A stretch of 19,654 nucleotides of DNA from Ruminococcus sp. UBA1409 (GTDB lineage: Bacteria > Bacillota > Clostridia > Oscillospirales > Ruminococcaceae), in contig DBPX01000010.1 in NCBI GenBank assembly GCA_002305045.1, forward strand, positions 1-19,654. Direction: 5' to 3'. Positions within the stretch are counted from its first letter, which is position 1, and every line of letters starts with the position of its first letter. Positions 1 to 6,792 of this stretch are shown here, piece by piece. Under the pieces are notes generated by a model. The model was not told the DNA's origin and searched no databases. It was given only the letters and a program-made list of their open reading frames with translations. Made by a program: the position numbers and the translations under genes.

Positions 1-10
1 TCCACGGAGA

Positions 11-301
11 GCGTCCCAGCCTGATAGCGCCGAAGGCGCCTTCTCGCCGCATGAATACCTTAAACCCTTAAAAGATTCATGCGGCGAAGAGCAGCATAGA
101 AGCGGCGGGTTAAGGCTCCCCCCCTGCGGGGGAGCCTTACCGTGTACAGGGCATGGGGCTGCTTTTGACACGCTCTTATCCACGCCCTGACTGACCGGCT
201 TCGCCAATCAGCCGGGTTTTTACTGGCTTTTCGCCCCATGCCCGCACACGGGCTTGCCTTGGCAAGAACCCGCCACGCTATGCTGCCTCAGGCTGGGACG
301 C
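11..301. repeat. Palindrome-mosaic intergenic island closed by 14-bp terminal inverted repeats
   Basis: No gene is supported in 1-390. The stretch holds a nested set of perfect inverted repeats: outer arms 11-24 (GCGTCCCAGCCTGA) with 288-301; hairpin 27-31/35-39 (loop GAA); 44-56/75-87 (13 bp); 91-99/278-286 (9 bp); 104-111/267-274 (8 bp); 111-122/128-139 (12 bp, one base shared with the previous stem); 141-145/246-250 plus 149-159/233-243 (11 bp); 195-200/210-215; 253-258/261-266. Together they draw a multibranched fold, either as RNA or as extruded DNA. Transcription strand is unknown. It lies downstream of the minus-strand beta-helix gene. It could be a structured RNA, a MITE-like element or a dispersed intergenic repeat. 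The pairing is seen directly; the function is not known. Confidence 0.6.
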
Positions 302-390
302 CTTCCTCCCCTCCTCCGGCACTGCGGCCGGCTTCACCGAGAAGCAATTTCACCTGCCATCAGGCTGATGCTCCTTAGCCTGTCTCACGG

Positions 391-2265
391 CTAAAAGCCG
401 CCTCTTTCCCCAGGAGACCCTACCGTCCTCCCGCCACGGCTCCCGCCCATTCCGACCTGACCGTAGACGCTGAGTCCGCTGTCAAGACTGAGGCTAAGCT
501 CGCTTCCGCCCGAATATCTGCCGCCCGAGTAGACGCAGTCTAGATTCTCGCCGCCGGTATACTTGCCGCCATAGGACACCACGCACTCACTGCCGCCCTG
601 AAGCGCCGGGGAGGAGAACACCATGTTTTCCATCTGCTGCTCTGTTATAAAGGTAAAGCTCTCCTCGCCGCATTTGATATTTACAACAGTCTCGGCAGGG
701 ATTACGGAGTCGAAGCTAACAGATATTGTTTTCTGACCTGGATTGTCGGGAGCCTGAGCCATCTGCCTTGCTCCGTACGCCAAAAGCGTTCCGCCGGTGA
801 GACTGAAATCTCCGTTGTAATCAAGCGCTCCTTTGTCTCCCTGGGTCGGGCCTGCGATAATAAGAGTTCCTCCCGAAAGCTCGATGTTTCCGTTTGAATC
901 TACGCCGTCGTCCTCGGCACGGATATATACATACCCTCCCGAGACCGAGATTTTGTTGCTCTCGTTGGGCATAAACTCCGCCGTGCCGTCAAAGCCCTGA
1001 TTGTCAGAGCCTCCTGCGGCGTTGATGCCGTCGGACTTTGAATTGATGTATACCACTCCACCCGAGATGTCTACAGACATCCCCTCGAGTCCCTCACGGC
1101 ACATTGTTATCACTGTAGTTCCTCCGCTGACGCTTACCCGGCTGTCGGAATGGACGCCGTCGTCCCCGCTGGAAAGATTCATAACTCCGCCGCTGATTTT
1201 AACATCTCCCATGGCGTTTATGCTGTCGTCAGCACAGTCCATATAGATGTAGCCGCTTATGATGTCGACTCCGCCCTGGACGCACTTTATCCCCTTCTGA
1301 CTGTCGGTAGCCTCGCTGAAGGCTCCGCCGCCGGAGATAAGCTTTATAGAGCAGTTTTCGACGCTGACGCCGGTTTCAGCCTGAACTGCGTCTCCGCCGG
1401 AAACCACGCTGATATTGGAATTTACCATGCTGATATATCCCAGCGATGGGTCATCTGATTTTGTCGAGCGGAGTCCGTCGTTCCCGGAGTCCACCCTTAG
1501 CGTGGAGTTTTCTATAGTAAGGCTGTCCTTGCCGTTTATTCCGTTGCTTACGGCTGTGACCTCCACCGTAGTGTTGACTATTTTAAGAGTATCCCTTGAG
1601 ACTATCCCTCCACGGTATCTGCCGCTGACCTGAATCGTCCCGGTGCCTCTTATTATCATGTCCGCCTTGCTGAATATGGCGGCGTCCGGCTCCTCGTCGA
1701 CCGCAGAGCACAAATCCAGCGAATAGTCGTAGCTCTCGCCGTCTACAAAGCTGTTTACATAGCTCTCGTTTGCAATAAGAGTCACCGTCTTAGCCTTGTA
1801 TACATATATTGCGGCGCTTTGCTGACTGTTGACGCTGACGCCGTTTAAGACCAGCACGACATTCTCGCCCTTTGCGTTTACCACTATCCTGCCGTCCAGC
1901 TCGCCGGAAAGCTGATACACCCCGGCACGGTCAATCAGGAGGGTACCGTCCTCAAAGGACGCCCCGGAGCCGTCAATAACTGCGGAGCTTTTGTTCAGCG
2001 AGATAACAGTATCCCCCGACTCGCTGACCAGTGCCACCGGGCTGGTGCAGTCGGGAAGCTCCTCCTCGTTTAGTAAAATCTTGTTTGTAGAGGAAAGAGG
2101 CTGAAGAGCGTCCTCCCCTGAGCCTGCGGACTGCCCCTGCCCTCCGGGAGCGCTCTCGTGGTTTGAAAGATACCACACGGCGGCAGTCAGTATTACCGCC
2201 ACCAAAACTATGATTACAGCCAGCCTTCCGCCGGAGCTTGCTCTTCTTGTCGACCCTTTGCTCAT
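391..2265 (-). CDS. Membrane-anchored Cthe_2159-type (DUF4353) carbohydrate-binding beta-helix protein
   Basis: The 624-residue product has a basic N-terminus, one hydrophobic segment (about residues 14-34) and a Gly/Ser-rich linker, then a long region of short repeated rungs. Several rungs carry an Asp-Asp-Gly or Asn-Asp-Gly turn followed by a hydrophobic residue (for example SGDDGV, AEDDGV, SGNDGL, SKSDGI) and an SGG turn. This is the pattern of the Cthe_2159/DUF4353 family, which forms right-handed parallel beta-helices that bind calcium; the Clostridium thermocellum founder binds acidic pectic polysaccharide. The C-terminus is Gly/Arg-rich. The protein is probably held on the outer membrane face by its N-terminal helix. 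The start ATG lies 6 bp after the upstream rluA-family stop, and its Shine-Dalgarno sequence (AAAGGGTGA) overlaps that stop, so the two are co-transcribed and probably coupled. The ligand is not predictable here. Confidence 0.85.
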   Translation of the reverse strand: MSKGSTRRASSGGRLAVIIVLVAVILTAAVWYLSNHESAPGGQGQSAGSGEDALQPLSSTNKILLNEEELPDCTSPVALVSESGDTVISLNKSSAVIDGSGASFEDGTLLIDRAGVYQLSGELDGRIVVNAKGENVVLVLNGVSVNSQQSAAIYVYKAKTVTLIANESYVNSFVDGESYDYSLDLCSAVDEEPDAAIFSKADMIIRGTGTIQVSGRYRGGIVSRDTLKIVNTTVEVTAVSNGINGKDSLTIENSTLRVDSGNDGLRSTKSDDPSLGYISMVNSNISVVSGGDAVQAETGVSVENCSIKLISGGGAFSEATDSQKGIKCVQGGVDIISGYIYMDCADDSINAMGDVKISGGVMNLSSGDDGVHSDSRVSVSGGTTVITMCREGLEGMSVDISGGVVYINSKSDGINAAGGSDNQGFDGTAEFMPNESNKISVSGGYVYIRAEDDGVDSNGNIELSGGTLIIAGPTQGDKGALDYNGDFSLTGGTLLAYGARQMAQAPDNPGQKTISVSFDSVIPAETVVNIKCGEESFTFITEQQMENMVFSSPALQGGSECVVSYGGKYTGGENLDCVYSGGRYSGGSELSLSLDSGLSVYGQVGMGGSRGGRTVGSPGERGGF

Positions 2266-2271
2266 TTATAA

Positions 2272-3261
2272 TCACCCTTTCTTTGTCAAGGTCTCAGCCA
2301 GATACCCGGCTGCCGATGGGAAATAGCTCAAAAACCAAATATTGTCTACCTTAAACTCCCGTCCGCTCAGATATCCCAGGCTGCCGTAGTCGTTCCCGGC
2401 TTTAAATTCCAGCCTATATGCGCAAAGCGCCTGAGTCTTGACTCCGTATTTTCTGTTGAGGTCGTTGACGCCGTACTTGCCGTCCCCGAGGAGTGGACAG
2501 CCTATAAACGACATATGCGCCCTTATCTGGTGAGTCCTGCCGGTTATAAGCTCTATCTCGCAGAGGCTCAGTCCGGCTCTTTTTTCCAAAACCCTGTAGC
2601 CGGTGAGTATCCTTTTAGAGCCGGGAAGCTCCCTTTTTGAGACCTCCACGATGTTCTCAGCCGGTCTCTTGACAAGATAGCCCTCAAGAACGCACTCCTC
2701 CGGGACAGGCTCGCCAATCACCACGCAAAGATACCTCTTTTCTATCCACCTTTTCCTTATGGCTAGATTCATAGTTCTAAGGCTCTCGGCGTTCTTGGCG
2801 CAGATGACAAGACCCTGAGTGTTCCTGTCAAGCCGGTTGCAGAGCGCCGGAGTAAAGCTCGCCTCGTTTTGGGGGATATACTCGCCCTTGTCGTAAAGAT
2901 ACCTTTTAAGCCTGTTCAAAAGCGTGTCGAGGCTTTGGCTGTCGTCGTCGTGTACAACCAGTCCGCAGGGCTTGTTCACTATCAGGATGTTGGAGTCCTC
3001 ATAGACAATATCCATATTGGGAGGGCAGGACAGAAAGTCAAGCTCTCCCCTTGATTCAAAGAACTCGTCGTTTATATAAAGGGTAACGCAGTCCCCAACC
3101 GAAAGCCTGTCCGAAATCTGGCACCGTCCTCCGTTGAGCTTTATCCTCTTTAGGCGTATGTATTTGTAAAGAAGATTCTTAGGAAGCCTAGGAACTGCCT
3201 TCGTCAAAAACTTGTCGAGCCGCTGACCGGCATCGTTTTCCTTAATTATAAAGCTTTTCAT
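2272..3261 (-). CDS. RluA-family 23S rRNA-type pseudouridine synthase
   Basis: The 329-residue product isomerises a uridine in structured RNA, most likely 23S rRNA. It has an N-terminal S4 RNA-binding domain (about residues 12-62) and a catalytic domain with the NRLDRNTQG motif holding the presumed catalytic aspartate (D145), GRTHQIRAHM (241-250) and LLGDGKYG (258-264). The order and spacing match RluC/RluD-like proteins, but the exact target base cannot be told. The frame is open to a TTG at 3399, but that codon falls in the spacer of a good sigma-70 promoter (3383-3410), so a start there cannot be on the transcript. The ATG at 3261 begins exactly where the S4 domain homology begins and has a modest GGCGGAAG upstream. 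It is the first gene of a two-gene operon with the beta-helix protein. Confidence 0.9.
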   Translation of the reverse strand: MKSFIIKENDAGQRLDKFLTKAVPRLPKNLLYKYIRLKRIKLNGGRCQISDRLSVGDCVTLYINDEFFESRGELDFLSCPPNMDIVYEDSNILIVNKPCGLVVHDDDSQSLDTLLNRLKRYLYDKGEYIPQNEASFTPALCNRLDRNTQGLVICAKNAESLRTMNLAIRKRWIEKRYLCVVIGEPVPEECVLEGYLVKRPAENIVEVSKRELPGSKRILTGYRVLEKRAGLSLCEIELITGRTHQIRAHMSFIGCPLLGDGKYGVNDLNRKYGVKTQALCAYRLEFKAGNDYGSLGYLSGREFKVDNIWFLSYFPSAAGYLAETLTKKG

Positions 3262-3382
3262 ATGCGCTTCCGCCTTTGCCTTGGCAAAAGCCTCCTTTCC
3301 CGGATTAAATCCCCTGAGTCGCCCTCCTGCCGTCAAAGCCCTCCGGCAGAAACCCACTATACCATTTTTATTTACCATATAT

Positions 3383-3410
3383 AATATACCAACTATCAAG
3401 CCGGTGTCAA
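3383..3410 (-). promoter_or_regulatory. Sigma-70 promoter for the rluA-family/beta-helix operon
   Basis: On the minus strand a -35 TTGACA (3405-3410) stands 16 bp from a -10 TATATT (3383-3388); TATTAT at 3381-3386 with an 18-bp spacer is an alternative. It leaves a leader of about 115 nt before the chosen start at 3261. Confidence 0.75.
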
Positions 3411-3458
3411 TGTATTTTCGGTGACAATTAATTAAGTTTTTTGTAACCGCTTTGTGTA

Positions 3459-3487
3459 TTGAAATGTTCCCGGCTTTGTGCTATAAT
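3459..3487 (+). promoter_or_regulatory. Sigma-70 promoter for the CotH-type gene
   Basis: TTGAAA (3459-3464), a 17-bp spacer, then TATAAT (3482-3487). It diverges from the rluA-family promoter, with the two -35 boxes about 50 bp apart. The leader to the ATG at 3563 is about 70 nt, and the Shine-Dalgarno GAGG is at 3548-3551. Confidence 0.8.
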
Positions 3488-3562
3488 TGCATCTGGAAGC
3501 TATTGCTCCGAGTGCCGGCTGACGGCGTCAGGATTAAATAAAACAGCGAGGTAGTTCAAAAT

Positions 3563-5359
3563 ATGAAAAAAGCGGATGATTCGTCAAAAAAAATAAATAG
3601 CCCTATTACTGCGGCTGTCGCCGTGGCTGCGGCGTCTGCAATTCTTTTATCGGGATGCTCCCAGGCGGTGAGGAACCCGTCCTATTCCCTTGACTCTCAG
3701 GATTCCTCCCGCCAGGAGGTCACAGCGTCTGAGCCGTCCGTGTCGCAGGACAAAAATGTCCCAAGCAATCTTGTGACCCACTCTCAGCCGTCCTCAGATA
3801 ATGAGGGCAGCGGGACTCCCTCTGCCACCCTGCCCTCCGTCCCGGAGCATACAGGCGAGCAGATTAAGCCCTCCACCCAGGACCCGGAGGTCTCCCAAGC
3901 CCCCGAGACTCAGCCGCCCGTCACCGGCGAAGGCTCCTCCCAGACAAACTCAAGCGGCGAGATAATAGACGACTACAGGTCCGACCTCGTATTCCCCGAG
4001 ACCGACGACCCCGACGAGCTGTACGAGCTTTTCGGGCTGTCCCGCTCTGAGAGGAGCGCCTACTACGAGTCGATAAGCAGGGAGTGCGGCTACCCGATAA
4101 TCCATGTCTCTACCGAAAATGAAATGGAGGTCCTTTCAAGGGATGATTATGTAAACTGCATTGTCGAGATATTTAACTGCGAGGATGAATATGTTATGGA
4201 CGCCGCCTCCGCCGGAATCAGGGTAAGAGGCAACGCCAGCGCCTTCTACGGAGATGTAGACAAGCTCAGGGAGGAGGGTGCGCCGTACCGCATAAAGTTT
4301 AACCACAAGACCTCGGTTTTAGGTCTAAACGACAACGCAAGGTGCAAATCCTGGGTGCTTCTAAAGACCTACAACACCGGCGTGAGGGACAGGCTTGCCT
4401 TTGAGCTTGCGGAGGCTATCAACGAGGGAAAATACTATTCCTCAGACTCCCGCTTTGTCCATGTCTACATGAACGAGGAGTACATGGGAATATATCTTCT
4501 TTGCGAGCAGAGCCAGGAAAATCCCAACCGTGTAGCCATAAACGAGTGCGAGGAGGGCTACACCGGCACCGATATAGGCTATTTTGTCGAGCTTGACAAC
4601 TACTCCTATGAAAGCGAGTGGAGGTTCATGCTCAACTACAACAAGGAGTCGATAACCGACTGCTACGGCACCTCAAGGGTCCCGAGAAAATACTACTATA
4701 CAATTAGAAACGACATCTACTCGGAGGAGCAGGAAAGCTTTATCGAGCGGTACTTCGAGGTGGCATACGAGATTCCCATGCGTGCTATAAAGTACGGCGA
4801 ATACTACCGCCTCAACGACGACTTCACCCTAACCCTAGCCAACGAGGAGTTTTCCTCCGCAGAGGAGTGCGTGTCGCAGGTTTTGGATATCGAGTCCTTT
4901 GTGGATATGTACATTACCTATGAGATAGTAAACGACCAGGATGTCGGAGGAGGAAGCTTCTTCTTTGCCGTGGACTTCGGCAGCGTCTCGCAGTATAAGA
5001 CGCTTACCTGCGTCTGCCCGTGGGACTTCTCCTGGGCGTACACCGACTACAACGCAGAGTCGGACGGAGGTCTGTATGCCGCAAGATTTAAGGACAGCTA
5101 CTTCGTAGAAAACTGGGGAGACAGGTCCAACCCGTGGCTGATACTCCTCTACTCTGCGGACTGGTTTAAGGAGCTCGTCATGGAAAAGTGGCAGGAGCGC
5201 TACCCTGCCATCCTTGAAACCCTTGCTAATGAGAGGGAGAATGTCAATTCTCACACCCAGGACTTTAACAAGGACGGCGTGAGAAGGTCCTCCCGTGCCA
5301 TTGCCACCCTTGACTGGGTCGACAGCAGGGTTGAGTACCTTAACTCCCTCTGGGGCTGA
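3563..5359 (+). CDS. CotH-kinase-family surface lipoprotein
   Basis: The 598-residue product has a lipoprotein signal with lipobox LSGC (lipidated Cys32). A long Ser/Pro/Thr/Gln/Glu-rich linker (about 38-140) should lift the domain off the membrane. The rest matches the CotH kinase family: GIRVRGNAS (218-226) resembling the nucleotide-loop region, lysines K245/K250, KSWVLLKTYNTGVRDRLAFEL (262-282), VYMNEEYMGIYLLCEQ (301-316), FVELDNY (341-347), an N457-containing EIVNDQD segment and CPWDFSWAY (485-493), whose Asp is the metal-site candidate. Spore-coat CotH phosphorylates coat proteins; homologues on vegetative cell surfaces are common in Clostridia and their substrates are mostly unknown. 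The Ser/Thr-rich linker could itself be a phosphorylation target (inference). It is monocistronic, with its own promoter. Confidence 0.85.
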   Translation: MKKADDSSKKINSPITAAVAVAAASAILLSGCSQAVRNPSYSLDSQDSSRQEVTASEPSVSQDKNVPSNLVTHSQPSSDNEGSGTPSATLPSVPEHTGEQIKPSTQDPEVSQAPETQPPVTGEGSSQTNSSGEIIDDYRSDLVFPETDDPDELYELFGLSRSERSAYYESISRECGYPIIHVSTENEMEVLSRDDYVNCIVEIFNCEDEYVMDAASAGIRVRGNASAFYGDVDKLREEGAPYRIKFNHKTSVLGLNDNARCKSWVLLKTYNTGVRDRLAFELAEAINEGKYYSSDSRFVHVYMNEEYMGIYLLCEQSQENPNRVAINECEEGYTGTDIGYFVELDNYSYESEWRFMLNYNKESITDCYGTSRVPRKYYYTIRNDIYSEEQESFIERYFEVAYEIPMRAIKYGEYYRLNDDFTLTLANEEFSSAEECVSQVLDIESFVDMYITYEIVNDQDVGGGSFFFAVDFGSVSQYKTLTCVCPWDFSWAYTDYNAESDGGLYAARFKDSYFVENWGDRSNPWLILLYSADWFKELVMEKWQERYPAILETLANERENVNSHTQDFNKDGVRRSSRAIATLDWVDSRVEYLNSLWG

Positions 5360-5683
5360 CGGCGCAGAATAAGCCTATTGATTGGATTAAAGGCCTTCTG
5401 CTAGCCCGATAGAGTCGGTTAGGGCTAAATACATGTACTGCGGACTGCTGATGTCAGGCTCAAAAGGCCGTCTAGGTTTTTGCCTGGGCTTAGGCAGCCT
5501 GCAGGATAGCTGATATAAGCATAAGAAAAGGGATTCTACCGTGCGGTAAAATCCCTTTAGCTTTTGAATTAAGCTGTCCTCCCTACGCCCTTAAAAGCGC
5601 CGCTTATCCGGGCATTTGACTGCTTTTATATCAGTCGGAGGGCTTATCTGCCGTTTTGTGCTAGGTGTTTCGCAGGAAAGCTA
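5360..5683. other. Convergent intergenic region, no gene seen
   Basis: No supported ORF lies here. The 324 bp hold short inverted repeats (TAGCCC 5402-5407 with GGGCTA 5422-5427; CAGGCT 5455-5460 with AGCCTG 5496-5501; GACTG 5618-5622 with CAGTC 5632-5636) and the terminator described separately. Confidence 0.5.
5527..5558. terminator. Bidirectional intrinsic terminator between convergent genes
   Basis: AAAGGGATT (5527-5535) pairs with 5550-5558, then TACC (5537-5540) with GGTA (5545-5548) around loop GTGC, with one mismatch between the two helices. Read on the minus strand it ends in TTTTCTT, on the plus strand in TTTAGCTTTT. It can serve both the CotH-type gene and the minus-strand surface-protein gene. 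Confidence 0.7.
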
Positions 5684-6262
5684 TTATCTTCTCTTGGAAA
5701 CGACAACAGCGGCAGCAGCGATAGCCATCGGAACGAGAGCCAGAGCTATGCCGGTCTCAGCAGGAGCAGAGGTCTCAGGCTCAGCGGTGGTCTCCGGCTC
5801 AGAGGTGGTCTCAGGCTCAGAGGTCTCAGCGGGAGCGGCGTCACTTACGATGACAAAGGACTCAAAGGTTGTGTTTGCAAGAGGAGTTGCGTAGTCAACA
5901 CCCTTGAACATGATGATGGTGGGGTCAGAGGTTCCCTGGATAGCGCCGGTGGAATCAATGGGCATATCAAGAGTCGTCTCGAAAGCACCGTCAACTACCT
6001 CGATGTAGTAAACCTCAGTAACACGGGAGGTGTCGCCGGGCTGAGTGAGGTAAACTCTGATGGTATCGTTCTCAGAGGTTCCCTTTACGCTAAGAGTAAA
6101 GGTAACGCCGTTAGAGACATCAACGCCCTCAGGGATAGAAACCTCGAGGTTTGAGTTAATGTCTGCGGCAATCTCAGAGGTAAGATCGAAATCAGCGAAT
6201 ACGCTGACGCCGAGGCAGCATACCATGAGCATAGCAACAACGATTGACAAAGCCTTCTTCAT
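5684..6262 (-). CDS. Small secreted/surface-anchored protein with P-E-T linker
   Basis: I do not recognise a named family. The 192-residue product has a classic signal peptide (about 1-23, ending SVFA), a beta-rich domain of about 115 residues (24-140), a low-complexity Pro/Glu/Thr/Ser linker (about 143-172) and a C-terminal PAETG, hydrophobic segment, SKRR tail. That tail resembles a degenerate LPXTG sorting signal or a simple transmembrane anchor; no sortase is in the window. A strong promoter, an AGGAAA Shine-Dalgarno (6267-6272) and a codon choice without ATA isoleucine codons, unlike the neighbouring genes, suggest high expression. The product could be an abundant surface-layer-like or adhesion protein. 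It is monocistronic. Confidence 0.75.
   Translation of the reverse strand: MKKALSIVVAMLMVCCLGVSVFADFDLTSEIAADINSNLEVSIPEGVDVSNGVTFTLSVKGTSENDTIRVYLTQPGDTSRVTEVYYIEVVDGAFETTLDMPIDSTGAIQGTSDPTIIMFKGVDYATPLANTTFESFVIVSDAAPAETSEPETTSEPETTAEPETSAPAETGIALALVPMAIAAAAVVVSKRR
5768..5828. repeat. 18-bp tandem repeat inside the surface-protein linker
   Basis: About three imperfect copies of an 18-bp unit (core GGTCTCAGGCTCAG on the plus strand) encode repeated EPETT/S hexapeptides in the linker. Copy number may vary between strains. Confidence 0.6.
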
Positions 6263-6305
6263 AATATTTCCTACTTAATATTTGGTGTGGTTTACAACCG
6301 TTATT

Positions 6306-6334
6306 ATTATAGCACTCTTTTTAAATTAATACAA
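6306..6334 (-). promoter_or_regulatory. Sigma-70 promoter for the small surface-protein gene
   Basis: On the minus strand TTGTAT (6329-6334), a 17-bp spacer and a perfect TATAAT (6306-6311), 44 bp upstream of the ATG. Confidence 0.8.
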
Positions 6335-6523
6335 GCGATTATCTGGACATTTTTTTAAATAAGCAGGTCATATGATTGTTATATCTGTTATCTGTGGCTT
6401 ATTTTAAATAATTTTTTACTTTAGTTAGCTCTTAAATTTATATATTTCTTACATATTCATAAGTAGCTATCCTGATTAGAGTACGCATACCGAAAAAATT
6501 TTTGGATTTTTCCCTAAAAACGC

Positions 6524-6552
6524 TTGCATTTTGGTTTTTAATATGATATAAT
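6524..6552 (+). promoter_or_regulatory. Sigma-70 promoter for tRNA-Ser
   Basis: TTGCAT (6524-6529), a 17-bp spacer and TATAAT (6547-6552). The predicted start site lies a few bases before the mature tRNA 5' end at 6568. Confidence 0.85.
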
Positions 6553-6567
6553 GATCAGCGTTGCTAC

Positions 6568-6660
6568 GGAGAAGTCGCCTAGCCCGGTTTATGGCGCACG
6601 ACTGGAACTCGTGTATGGGTTGATAGCTCATCGAGGGTTCGAATCCCTCCTTCTCCGCCA
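6568..6660 (+). tRNA. tRNA-Ser (anticodon GGA)
   Basis: The acceptor arm GGAGAAG (6568-6574) pairs with CTTCTCC (6650-6656), followed by discriminator G and an encoded CCA. The D stem is GCC/GGC (6577-6579/6593-6595). The anticodon stem CACGA/TCGTG encloses loop CTGGAAC with anticodon GGA at 6604-6606, which reads UCC and UCU serine codons. A long class II variable arm follows (about 6614-6632), as expected for serine. The T arm is GAGGG TTCGAAT CCCTC. It is a stand-alone transcription unit between a promoter and a strong terminator. Confidence 0.97.
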
Positions 6661-6696
6661 AAAAGCCTTGACTGCTTTTTGCAATCAAGGCTTTTT
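6661..6696 (+). terminator. Intrinsic terminator of the tRNA-Ser unit
   Basis: AAAAGCCTTGA (6661-6671) pairs with TCAAGGCTTTT (6685-6695); an inner TGC/GCA extension closes a TTTTT loop, and a T run follows. It starts on the base after the encoded CCA. Confidence 0.9.
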
Positions 6697-6734
6697 TATT
6701 CCGCTCTTAAGCCGTAAGCCGGCTCTGAAGCAAA

Positions 6735-6766
6735 GAGTCTCCGAAGATTTTACTCTGCGGAGGCTC
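6735..6766. terminator. Probable terminator of the first GH98 gene
   Basis: GAGTCTCCG (6735-6743) faces CGGAGGCTC (6758-6766), nine positions with one wobble or mismatch. On the minus strand it lies 27 bp past the GH98 stop and is followed by TTTGCTT; on the plus strand by CTTTATT. The T runs are short. Confidence 0.5.
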
Positions 6767-6792
6767 CTTTATTATGTCAGCCAGTCAATCGG

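Noticed and set aside
11..301. RNase P RNA, tmRNA or another housekeeping RNA
   Set aside because: The conserved landmarks (for example GAGGAAAGTCC for RNase P) are absent on both strands.
303..390. Cobalamin riboswitch on the minus strand (GGTGAAATTGC, AGTGCC, GGAAGG-like pieces)
   Set aside because: The pieces only loosely resemble the B12 box region, the typical closing GAnACC/AGCCAGGAGACC part is missing, and no downstream gene is visible.
3262..3399. N-terminal extension of the RluA-family gene to a TTG at 3399
   Set aside because: The extension overlaps the promoter (3383-3410) and adds 46 residues with no S4 or catalytic homology; the ATG at 3261 fits the family.
6476..6688. Minus-strand 70-codon ORF containing the peptide EKEGFEPS
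   Set aside because: It is the antisense translation of the tRNA-Ser T arm and 3' end; this peptide is a familiar spurious product of tRNA genes.
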